Assembly (NCBI GenBank): GCA_005240025.1
Contig: SBBK01000063.1
Span: 1-8,677 of the forward strand
DNA length: 8,677 nt
Source: an archaeon
GTDB lineage: Archaea > Thermoproteota > Nitrososphaeria > Nitrososphaerales > Nitrosopumilaceae
Direction: 5' to 3'
The notes below the pieces were generated by a model that saw only the letters and a list, made by a program, of their open reading frames with translations, did no database searches and was not told the origin of the DNA. The position numbers and the translations under genes are program-made. This document shows, piece after piece, positions 1-6,070 of this stretch; the stretch's first letter is position 1, and each line of letters opens with the position of its first letter.

Positions 1-1
1 A

Positions 2-511
2 AGGGACGATGCGGAGTTTTTGCTGTGGTTTGCTGCAGATTCTGTTGAACAAATTCAGGAAGTAATTTCAAAAATTTATACAACTGTTTTTGGCAAATAC
101 ATCATACCAAGCCTCACATATCTCTCATCAACCAGGCCATCAATTTACATAAAAACAGGAAAGCCTCACTCCTTTGTGTCAGGTGAGGCACCAAAAAAAT
201 ACGTCATTGTGTACCCATTTATCAAGACAAGAGAGTGGTACCTCCTGCCGCTTGATCAACGCAAAAAAATGATGGATGAACACTCAGAAGTAGGTCGCAA
301 ATACCCGCAAATTTCACTAAACACAACCTACTCGTTTGGGATTCACGATGAGGACTTTATGCTTGCCTTTGAAACGGATGATCTGCATGTTTTTCAGGAT
401 CTAATAGTGGATCTCCGCGAAACGCAGGTCTCCCGATATGTTCAAAAAGACACGCCCATGATAGTCTGTGTTAAAAAGGATATTATTCCCATCATCACCA
501 GTCTTGGGTAA
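2..511 (+). CDS. Chlorite dismutase/HemQ-family heme protein (5' partial)
   Basis: C-terminal 169 residues of a chlorite dismutase (Cld)-family protein. The frame is open to the window edge, so the true start and roughly the first 60-70 residues lie upstream; the TTG at 20 is internal. Family hallmarks visible are YPFIKTREWYLLP, then MMDEHSEVGRKYP, NTTYSFGIHDEDF, and a C-terminal VSRYVQKDTPM. In the family, the His of the MxxHxxxGR segment (codon 281-283 here) is the proximal heme ligand. The Arg that marks true chlorite-degrading enzymes seems absent; by eye a Leu or Asn sits there. This fits the HemQ-like branch (coproheme decarboxylase or an uncharacterised archaeal heme protein) better than chlorite detoxification. 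It is probably cytoplasmic, with no membrane segment seen. Its TAA is followed immediately by the ATG of the next gene, suggesting co-translation. Family assignment is strong; exact function is inferred. Confidence 0.87.
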   Translation, partial: RDDAEFLLWFAADSVEQIQEVISKIYTTVFGKYIIPSLTYLSSTRPSIYIKTGKPHSFVSGEAPKKYVIVYPFIKTREWYLLPLDQRKKMMDEHSEVGRKYPQISLNTTYSFGIHDEDFMLAFETDDLHVFQDLIVDLRETQVSRYVQKDTPMIVCVKKDIIPIITSLG

Positions 512-1054
512 ATGAATGCGCTCAAAGAATGGGCAACGGTTGTAAGTGCTCTAGAATCTGGTGACCAGACGGTTCTTTTGCGCAAGGGCGGAATTTTGGA
601 GGCAGCATCCGGCTTTGTCATGGAATCAAAAAAATTCTTCTTATTCCCGACATTCGAGCACCAGGGACAACAAAACATCAAATCGGAATTTCACAAATAT
701 CTCGAATTTGTAAAAGGTAAACAATCGAATGACATAAACACGATAACTTCATTTGTTGAGGTTCTTGCGGAAGCGGATTTAGCATCTGAAGAAAAAATCA
801 GAAAGCTGTCAAGATTTCACATATGGAGCGACGCATACATCAAAGCAAGGATTGACTGGATGCCACAAAAGACACTCAAAGCAATATTCCTAAAAACATA
901 CAGAATATCCCCCTTCGATATTCCGCTAAAGCCAGAATTTCATGGCTGCAAATCTTGGATAAACATAAATGCAAACTCAGAGGGGGCAAAGGCAGTACTG
1001 GGGGATACGGAGTTGGAAACCAGATTGCAAGAATTCAAGGAGATTGTAAATTGA
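512..1054 (+). CDS. DUF1802 family protein
   Basis: A 180-residue protein matching the DUF1802 family, whose function is unknown. The signature is at the N-terminus: MNALKEWATVVSAL (1-14), LLRKGGI (22-28) and FFLFPTFEHQ (42-51), a typical DUF1802 opening. The length suits the family. No signal peptide or membrane segment is seen, so it is likely cytoplasmic. The ATG directly follows the TAA of the Cld-family gene with no intergenic base and no clear Shine-Dalgarno, so translation probably depends on re-initiation. Its own stop overlaps the start of the aldo/keto reductase. The context ties it to a heme-protein gene and an oxidoreductase, but that is a hint and not a function. Confidence 0.85.
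   Translation: MNALKEWATVVSALESGDQTVLLRKGGILEAASGFVMESKKFFLFPTFEHQGQQNIKSEFHKYLEFVKGKQSNDINTITSFVEVLAEADLASEEKIRKLSRFHIWSDAYIKARIDWMPQKTLKAIFLKTYRISPFDIPLKPEFHGCKSWININANSEGAKAVLGDTELETRLQEFKEIVN
1037..1042 (+). promoter_or_regulatory. Shine-Dalgarno site of the aldo/keto reductase
   Basis: AAGGAG lies 8 bases before the TTG at 1051, inside the end of the DUF1802 gene. It decides the start: the same frame is open further upstream with a TTG at 955, but that start would overlap DUF1802 by 100 bases and add about 32 residues not expected for the family. Confidence 0.65.
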
Positions 1055-2049
1055 AGTATCGTAGGCTTGGAAAGAGCGACATCAGAGTGTCTGAGATAGG
1101 TTTTGGAGCATGGACCATTGCGCTTGACTGGTGGGGGAAAAAAATTGAAGAGGATGAGGCAAAAAGAATGCTCAAACGGGCATATGATATAGGGATAAAC
1201 TTCTTTGAAACGGCAGACATGTATGGAAAAGGAAAGAGCGAGAGGCTCATCGGCGAGGTGTTTTCAGGAATGCGCAACGAAATTGTAATTTCGACAAAAT
1301 ATGGGTATGACTTTACAGGGGTTGAACAGATAGGTCACAGTGAGCTGCCACAACGATTTGATCCATTGTTTACTGAATATGCACTACGCAATAGCATGGA
1401 GAGGCTCAAGACGGATCACATCGACGTTTATGGACTTCACAACCCAAAGCTTGCTCACATACGCGATGACACTGTATTTTACACCCTTGACAGCATGATA
1501 AACGAAGGGAAAATTGGCACCTGTCAGGTGGCTCTTGGCCCAGCCATCGGATGGACACAAGAAGGGCTTGAAGCTATGGAGAGAGGTAGTGTCTCTGCAG
1601 TCCAGACAGTGTACAATATTTTGGAACAAACTCCCGGAAATGAGCTTATCCAACAGGCGCAAAAAAAGGATGTTGGAATTTTGGTGCGTGTCCCTGACGC
1701 CTCAGGAATCCTGACAGGCAAGGTAAATGCAGAAACCAAAATAGACCAAAAAGACCACCGAGCCATCCGGAAGGGTGAGTGGATAATGGAGTCTCTTGAC
1801 AAAGTTGAGCAATTAAGGCCAATTGCCAAAAGGAATGGATTCACAATACCTGAACTTGCCATCAAGTTCATTTTGTCAAAAGAGCCAGTATCATCTGTCT
1901 TGCCCACGGTAGTAAGCATTGAGGAAATAGAGCAGTTTGCTGCGATGTCTGACGGAAAATATCTCAATGAATCAGACATAATGGAAATTTCCGGCCTTTA
2001 TTCATGCTGGCCTCCTTATGAGATAAAGGCAACAGTACAGTCTGCATAG
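1051..2049 (+). CDS. Aldo/keto reductase
   Basis: A 332-residue NAD(P)H-dependent aldo/keto reductase with a single TIM-barrel fold. The chosen TTG start gives MKYRRLGKSDIRVSEIGFGAW, the standard N-terminus of this superfamily. The expected catalytic tetrad is present: Asp56 and Tyr58 in FFETADMYGKGKSE, Lys83 in STKYGYDF, and His130 in DVYGLHNPK. The family reduces aldehydes or ketones, or oxidises the alcohols; the substrate cannot be read from sequence. It is soluble and presumably cytoplasmic. The TTG overlaps the DUF1802 TGA (TTGA, 1051-1054), and the Shine-Dalgarno lies within the upstream gene, so the two are probably translationally coupled. Its stop is 4 bp from the end of a decayed minus-strand gene. 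Confidence 0.92.
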   Translation: MKYRRLGKSDIRVSEIGFGAWTIALDWWGKKIEEDEAKRMLKRAYDIGINFFETADMYGKGKSERLIGEVFSGMRNEIVISTKYGYDFTGVEQIGHSELPQRFDPLFTEYALRNSMERLKTDHIDVYGLHNPKLAHIRDDTVFYTLDSMINEGKIGTCQVALGPAIGWTQEGLEAMERGSVSAVQTVYNILEQTPGNELIQQAQKKDVGILVRVPDASGILTGKVNAETKIDQKDHRAIRKGEWIMESLDKVEQLRPIAKRNGFTIPELAIKFILSKEPVSSVLPTVVSIEEIEQFAAMSDGKYLNESDIMEISGLYSCWPPYEIKATVQSA

Positions 2050-2053
2050 TTTT

Positions 2054-2558
2054 TCAAAGAAATAGATTCGTTTGTTGTTTTTTAGATCTAGTTTTTACGT
2101 CTTTAGTTTTGCACACAATCAAGGATCCAGTTAATATTAAACACCGTGGGACACGGACATACTCCCAACCCCAAATGGTTCGATCTTTCTCGCTCGCAAT
2201 TTGTAAAGTTCTTTGCTCATCTGGCATCGTGACAAAATTTTCATAAATGGGGCCGTCTTGAATTTCATTTAGGCCGCGGGCAGCGGTCAGTCTATTGGCC
2301 CATCATAAAACAATGGACTTGTCAAGCCCAGTCCTATTGTAATTACTACAATAATGCCACATTTTATCAAACGAATGGCGGATGACCACCCTTGTGCATT
2401 TCCAGACAAATCGTACTCTATCACATTAATCGTTTTTCCAAATTTATTCCAATTTTTTCAAGTCATACCAGTGTGTCGGGCTCAGATTCACTGAGTCCAA
2501 TCATCGAGATCATGTCTCTAACTCCTCTTCATCGCCTGAGCGGTATTCTGTCACTCAT
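2054..2558 (-). pseudogene. Decayed small membrane-protein gene
   Basis: Reading the minus strand gives protein-like segments in three successive frames. Frame A from an ATG at 2558 reads MSDRIPLRR, a TGA (2529-2531), RGVRDMISMIGLSESEPD..., a second TGA (2463-2465), then LEKIGINLEK. Frame B continues as GKTINVIEYDLSGNAQGW and a hydrophobic helix CGIIVVITIGLGL to a TGA at 2287-2289. Frame C (2290-2054) reads LTAARGLNEIQDGPIYENFV and onward through WGWEYVRV, a second hydrophobic stretch and a basic tail KTKDVKTRSKKQQ. The whole looks like a two-helix membrane protein of about 165 residues broken by about two stops and two frameshifts. Supporting it, the tail ends 4 bp from the reductase stop, as a convergent gene would. 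I do not recognise the family. The upstream segment (2467-2558) is the least certain part. Sequencing error could mimic some of the frame changes. Confidence 0.5.
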
Positions 2559-2652
2559 AGATAATAAAAATTCTGAAAACATTCATCAAATGATCTTTCC
2601 CCCAATCAAATTGAAGTGCCATAAATGCCTCAGAATTTTCATTCAAACCACG

Positions 2653-2662
2653 AAATTAAAAT
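2653..2662 (+). promoter_or_regulatory. Putative TATA box of the DUF6659-like gene
   Basis: AAATTAAAAT is centred about 29 bases before the ATG at 2687, and no strong Shine-Dalgarno is present. This spacing would place the transcript start at or within a few bases of the ATG, the leaderless arrangement common in archaea. It is judged by eye only. Confidence 0.35.
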
Positions 2663-2686
2663 AGCGATATTTCGAAGAAGATGTAA

Positions 2687-3061
2687 ATGGTAAACAAGCG
2701 GCTTGGCGAAATATGTGCTAGGATTTCCTCAATTAGTCCCTACATCAGATTTGTAGGAATAATAAGCAGAGATGGCAAACTCTTGGCATACCAGCGAAGA
2801 CACGATCTGAGGCCGTTGCTGGATGCCAGGAACACAAAAAATCAGTTTTCCCATATTGCAATAAAATCAGGCATGGAGTACAAATTTGACAAAAGGCTTG
2901 GCAAAGTCGAGTTTGTCTGGGAGGAAAGAAAAAAGGTCCAAACCATCTCGTTTTCATTAAAAAGAAGCCGGGTCTGGGTATCAATAGACAAAAAAGTCAT
3001 CCGCGCCGAAATGCTCAGAATAATTGATGCCTGTCTGCCAATTGCGAAAGGTTACTCATAG
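2687..3061 (+). CDS. Small DUF6659-like protein
   Basis: A 124-residue protein without membrane segments or signal peptide. The layout fits the small DUF6659-type proteins found in multiple copies in thaumarchaeal genomes: an opening helix, then IRFVGIISRDGKLLAYQ (about 21-37), a central helical part with RPLLDARN, the VEFVWEERKKVQTISFSL strand-rich section, and a C-terminal helix. The 'RFVGIISRDGKLLA' segment resembles the sensor-type mixed alpha/beta folds (roadblock/PAS-like) often seen in such proteins, but that structural idea is inference and function is unknown. The gene stands alone with its own likely promoter. It ends tail-to-tail with the ABC ATPase, overlapping it by 10 bases. Confidence 0.75.
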   Translation: MVNKRLGEICARISSISPYIRFVGIISRDGKLLAYQRRHDLRPLLDARNTKNQFSHIAIKSGMEYKFDKRLGKVEFVWEERKKVQTISFSLKRSRVWVSIDKKVIRAEMLRIIDACLPIAKGYS

Positions 3062-3990
3062 AGCCAGCACAACACGTGGCCAGTCGCCGTCTTTAGAACC
3101 GGAGGCTCTTTTTTGCATTTATCCATTGCCTGAGGGCATCTGTCAATGTACCTGCATTCAGGTTTTGGGTCGATTAGCGAGGGGGGACTGCCCGGAATAT
3201 ACTTTAGTTTTTGGTTCCCGTGTAGCTTTGGAACTGCCTGTATTAGGGCCTGTGTGTACGGGTGTTTTGGGTTGTTTAGTATTCCAGAGGCCTTGTCAAA
3301 CTCCACAAGTTTGCCGCCATACATTATTCCAATTTTTTCGCAGACCTCCGAGATTGTGGCCAAGTCATGTGAGATTAGGACGAATGAGACGCCCTGTCTT
3401 TTTAGATCTTTAAATAAATTAAGAATTTGAGATTGCACCAGAACGTCGAGTGCTGTTGTAGGCTCATCTGCAATCACCAGGTTTGGTTTGAGTAAAAGCG
3501 CCATTGCAATAACTACACGTTGTTTCATGCCCCCACTCAGTTCGTGTGGATATTTTTTTAGTACGTCCTGGCCAAGGCCGACATTTCGTAACGATGACTT
3601 TATCAGATCGTCGCCGTTTCCCTGATAGTTATGCTGTCTCAGTACATCAGAAAACTGACTATAAACAGAATATACAGGGTCAAGGGAATTCATTGCTCCC
3701 TGAAACACCATTGAAATTTTTTTCCAGCGGTAGTTTTTGTTAAATTCGTCCTCGGAAAGATCAAGTAGTGGTTTTCCATCCATTAGAATTTTGCCTGAAA
3801 CAATTCTGCCTCCCCGCAAGGTACGCATCAGGGAAAGGCCGAGTGTACTTTTGCCACAACCACTTTCACCTACGATGCCAAGCGACTCGCCGTTTTCGAT
3901 AGAAAAACATACGTCCTGGACGGCGGCTACAGGTCCAGCTTCTGTATCATAGTGTGAGGTAAGACATTCCACGGACAAAAAGTTCCCCAT
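3052..3990 (-). CDS. Dipeptide/oligopeptide-type ABC transporter ATP-binding protein (DppD/OppD-like)
   Basis: A 312-residue ATPase subunit of a peptide/nickel-type ABC importer, expected at the cytoplasmic face of the membrane. All motifs are intact: Walker A GESGCGKST (41-49), Q-loop Gln97 in MVFQGAMNSLDP, signature LSGGMKQ (151-157), Walker B LVIADEP (171-177, Glu176), D-loop LD (181-182) and H-loop His208. The C-terminal oligopeptide/dipeptide extension is present, with HPYTQAL (243-249), PGSPPSL and four cysteines (279, 285, 292, 308) in the CRYIDRC...C...C pattern, so it is a DppD/OppD-type subunit of normal length. The ATG has a good Shine-Dalgarno. No permease, binding protein or second ATPase lies in the window, so it must pair with subunits encoded elsewhere or be a leftover. 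Substrate is unknown. It is flanked by decayed genes. Confidence 0.93.
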   Translation of the reverse strand: MGNFLSVECLTSHYDTEAGPVAAVQDVCFSIENGESLGIVGESGCGKSTLGLSLMRTLRGGRIVSGKILMDGKPLLDLSEDEFNKNYRWKKISMVFQGAMNSLDPVYSVYSQFSDVLRQHNYQGNGDDLIKSSLRNVGLGQDVLKKYPHELSGGMKQRVVIAMALLLKPNLVIADEPTTALDVLVQSQILNLFKDLKRQGVSFVLISHDLATISEVCEKIGIMYGGKLVEFDKASGILNNPKHPYTQALIQAVPKLHGNQKLKYIPGSPPSLIDPKPECRYIDRCPQAMDKCKKEPPVLKTATGHVLCWLYE

Positions 3991-3994
3991 AATA

Positions 3995-4000
3995 CTCCTT
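3995..4000 (-). promoter_or_regulatory. Shine-Dalgarno site of the ABC ATPase gene
   Basis: On the minus strand AAGGAG lies 4 bases before the ATG at 3990-3988 and supports that start. It is the clearest ribosome-binding site in the window after that of the aldo/keto reductase. Confidence 0.65.
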
Positions 4001-4194
4001 GCAGTACTGTGTCTGTAAACTTATCGGATATTGGCATAATCTCCAAGTTAATTTTGATGTCATTATTTTTGATGCGATTATGTCGGGTTATCAGAATGCT
4101 GGGGTTTTTGACGTTTTATTTCGTTTGACAAGGCGCGTTTTTAAGGCGAGATTTCTAATATTAGATATGAGATGATTTAGGAAACAATGGTTTT
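4001..4194. other. Intergenic stretch between the ABC ATPase and a decayed gene
   Basis: I see no intact gene or structured RNA here. The A/T-rich TTTTTAAG near 4137-4144 could be a relic TATA box for the decayed plus-strand gene that follows. The region should also hold the minus-strand promoter of the ABC ATPase, but no convincing box could be picked out. Confidence 0.4.
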
Positions 4195-4602
4195 ATGAAG
4201 AAGTTAAGAGAAAAAATTAAGCAGCCAGGGCAGCTGTGAACAAGGATTCAGTTTCAGGGTCACGGATATTTGTGGACTACGGACAGGATAACCGATGTCA
4301 AACATTTAACTACAGAGTATTTGGACATTACAAAGGAAATAGGCAAGATTCAAGCGGCAAATTGGAAGAGTGAAGGACTGTTCCTCAAAAAGAGTTTCCA
4401 GTAAAAAGAACCCGCATTAGTAAAAACTGATGCAATAATCAAAGCATTACATAAAGTTGGAGGAAATGAAGAATTTTTTTGAAATTGTTAACAAGTTGAC
4501 AAGGGAGATATCGTTCAGTACATCATGAGAGTATAAAGGCAAATCCCAGCAGCACTGGGCCCAATTATTCACTTGAAACCTTTTATTCTTTTCAAAACAT
4601 GA
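4195..4602 (+). pseudogene. Decayed gene of unknown family
   Basis: From the ATG at 4195 one frame reads as plausible protein for about 135 codons but is cut by stops at 4237-4239, 4402-4404, 4480-4482, 4489-4491 and 4534-4536. Between them it reads MKKLREKIKQPGQL, then TRIQFQGHGYLWTTDRITDV and onward to GLFLKKSFQ, then KEPALVKTDAIIKALHKVGG, and later DKGDIVQYIMRV and RQIPAALGPIIHL. At a run of seven T (4474-4480) the protein-like reading moves to another frame (EFFEIVNKL), then returns near 4498 as DKGDIV, a pair of compensating one-base shifts. The pattern is that of an eroding soluble protein, not random sequence. I do not recognise the family. It lies just upstream of aspS and may once have extended further toward it. 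Confidence 0.55.
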
Positions 4603-4675
4603 AATACCCAAGAAGCAAGTAGGCATCTTAGTTTATACAATCCAAACTGACGTCCGCAAGACTCAAAGAGGAACG

Positions 4676-4681
4676 TTTAAC
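4676..4681 (+). promoter_or_regulatory. Putative TATA box of aspS
   Basis: TTTAAC centred about 30 bases before the TTG start at 4709, with no Shine-Dalgarno in between, fits a short or absent leader. The alternative A/T-rich TTTTATTT (4686-4693) is too close to the start to serve. The call is by eye. Confidence 0.3.
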
Positions 4682-4708
4682 TTTGTTTTATTTGAGACGG
4701 TTTGCAGG

Positions 4709-5989
4709 TTGAGGCTTAAAAAGACACATGATATAGGGCAGTTGTCTTTGGATGCGAAGGATCACCAAGTTGTCATCGGAGGCTGGATTGAGGATCTAAG
4801 AAAACTTGGAAAAATCACATTTCTTACAGTACGAGACGTTACAGGGCTTGCACAGGTAATCGTAAAAGACATTCCCCTTCCAGAGGATTTAACAAGACAG
4901 AGTGTGGTGCTGGTCAATGGAATCATTCAAAGCACAAAGGCTCGTGATTTTGCGTTCGAGATAAAAACAGACAGTATAGAAATCATAACAAAGGCAAAAC
5001 ACCCCCTGCCAATAGACCCAATTGGAAGGCTGGAAAGCAACATAGACAACAGACTCAATGCAAGAGCCCTGGATTTGAGAAACCAACGCGTTGCTGCAAT
5101 TTTTAAGATAAGGCATCGTGTTCTGGAATCGCTAAGAAAGACGCTTTCGGAAAAAAAATTCATCGAGATTACCACTCCCAAGATAATCGGCAGTGCAAGC
5201 GAGGGCGGTGCCAATCTTTTTTCTCTTGAATATTTTGGTAAAAAGGCATACCTTGCCCAATCTCCCCAGCTGTACAAAGAACAGCTTACTATTGGTCTTG
5301 AGAGGGTTTTTGAAATCGCGTCGTTTTATCGCGCAGAAAAATCCCACACAGGACGGCACCTAAGTGAGTTTACCAGTATAGACATCGAGGCAGCATTTAT
5401 GGACTATACTGATGTCATGGAGGTTTTAGAAGAATTGGTGGTTTCGGTTTTCAGAGATGTTGTACAAAACTGCAAAGACGAGTTAAAAATTCTGGAAAGA
5501 GATCTGGCGGTGCCAAAACAGCCATTTGCCAGAATTACATATTCGCGGGCACTGGATGAGCTTGCCAAATCAGGGACTGTGCTTCGGTTTGGGGACGACC
5601 TGCTGGATTCTCATCTAAAGGCCATAGGCAGCAATCACCCCGGCTTTTTCTTTCTGATGGATTGGCCCATGAGTCTTAAGCCATTTTATATCCACGAAAA
5701 AGACGAAGATTCGAAGGTATCTCGATCATTTGATCTGCAGTTTGGATACTTGGAATTGTCGTCGGGTGGAAGGAGGTTGCACGATCCTGCAAAACTGAGG
5801 GCGCGTTTAGAAGAACAAGGTCTGAACCTGTCAAGTTTTGAGGATCACCTCAGGTCATTTGAATGGGGCATGCCCCCTCATTCCGGCTGGGGGATGGGCC
5901 TTGAGAGGCTGATGACCGTAATTGTCGGAATAGACAACGTTCGTGAAGTAGTTCTGTATCCGCGAGACCCAGAAAGGCTCTTTCCGTGA
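4709..5989 (+). CDS. aspS: Aspartyl-tRNA synthetase, archaeal type
   Basis: A 426-residue class II synthetase that charges tRNA with aspartate in the cytoplasm. The length suits the short archaeal type, which lacks the bacterial GAD insertion. The N-terminal OB-fold anticodon-binding domain covers about residues 1-100 (VVIGGWIEDLRKLGKITFL, VRDVTGLAQVIV). The catalytic core has SASEGGANLF (162-171), QSPQLYKEQ (184-192), motif 2 with FYRAEKSHTGRHLSEF (Arg208, Glu210, Arg216) and motif 3 GWGMGLERL (393-401, Arg400). The chain ends in YPRDPERLFP as in archaeal AspRS. The TTG start is chosen because the frame, although open back to 4577, has no ATG, GTG or other TTG upstream and the N-terminus then aligns with the family. 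At the positions that set tRNA-Asp versus tRNA-Asn choice it has Glu28 and Lys77 (see findings). It stands alone, followed by a small membrane protein gene 81 bases on. Confidence 0.95.
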   Translation: MRLKKTHDIGQLSLDAKDHQVVIGGWIEDLRKLGKITFLTVRDVTGLAQVIVKDIPLPEDLTRQSVVLVNGIIQSTKARDFAFEIKTDSIEIITKAKHPLPIDPIGRLESNIDNRLNARALDLRNQRVAAIFKIRHRVLESLRKTLSEKKFIEITTPKIIGSASEGGANLFSLEYFGKKAYLAQSPQLYKEQLTIGLERVFEIASFYRAEKSHTGRHLSEFTSIDIEAAFMDYTDVMEVLEELVVSVFRDVVQNCKDELKILERDLAVPKQPFARITYSRALDELAKSGTVLRFGDDLLDSHLKAIGSNHPGFFFLMDWPMSLKPFYIHEKDEDSKVSRSFDLQFGYLELSSGGRRLHDPAKLRARLEEQGLNLSSFEDHLRSFEWGMPPHSGWGMGLERLMTVIVGIDNVREVVLYPRDPERLFP

Positions 5990-6031
5990 ACTACCACCGG
6001 ACAAGTCCCGTAGTCTTCTTGCCGTTCGTTT

Positions 6032-6039
6032 GATAAAAG
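6032..6039 (+). promoter_or_regulatory. Putative TATA box of the zinc-finger membrane protein gene
   Basis: GATAAAAG lies about 35 bases before the TTG at 6071, which would give a leader of roughly eight bases. It suggests that the gene has its own promoter and is not only read through from aspS. Judged by eye. Confidence 0.3.
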
Positions 6040-6070
6040 GCTAAATCCGAAATTAGACCAATATTACACA

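Noticed and set aside
955..1050. N-terminal extension of the aldo/keto reductase from a TTG at 955
   Set aside because: It would overlap the DUF1802 gene by 100 bases and add a Gly/Lys-rich tail not typical of the family; the TTG at 1051 has a good ribosome-binding site and the expected N-terminus.
2165..2200. GGTTCGATC resembling the T-loop of a tRNA
   Set aside because: No acceptor, D or anticodon arms with matching pairs can be built around it, and the minus strand reads there as part of the protein-like remnant (KDRTIWGWEYV).
2392..2664. Plus-strand open frame of 90 codons
   Set aside because: Its translation is low-complexity and unlike a protein, has no ribosome-binding site, and lies opposite the more protein-like minus-strand remnant.
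2444..3340. Shared string ATTCCAATTTTTTC at about 2446 and 3326
   Set aside because: Both copies encode Glu-Lys/Lys-Ile-Gly-Ile on the minus strand (the remnant and the ABC ATPase); the match is short and explained by similar codons, so it is not taken as a repeat or attachment site.
4545..4559. Short hairpin CCCAG-CAGCA-CTGGG
   Set aside because: The stem is only five pairs, has no T-run after it, and lies inside the decayed gene, so a terminator or structured RNA is not supported.
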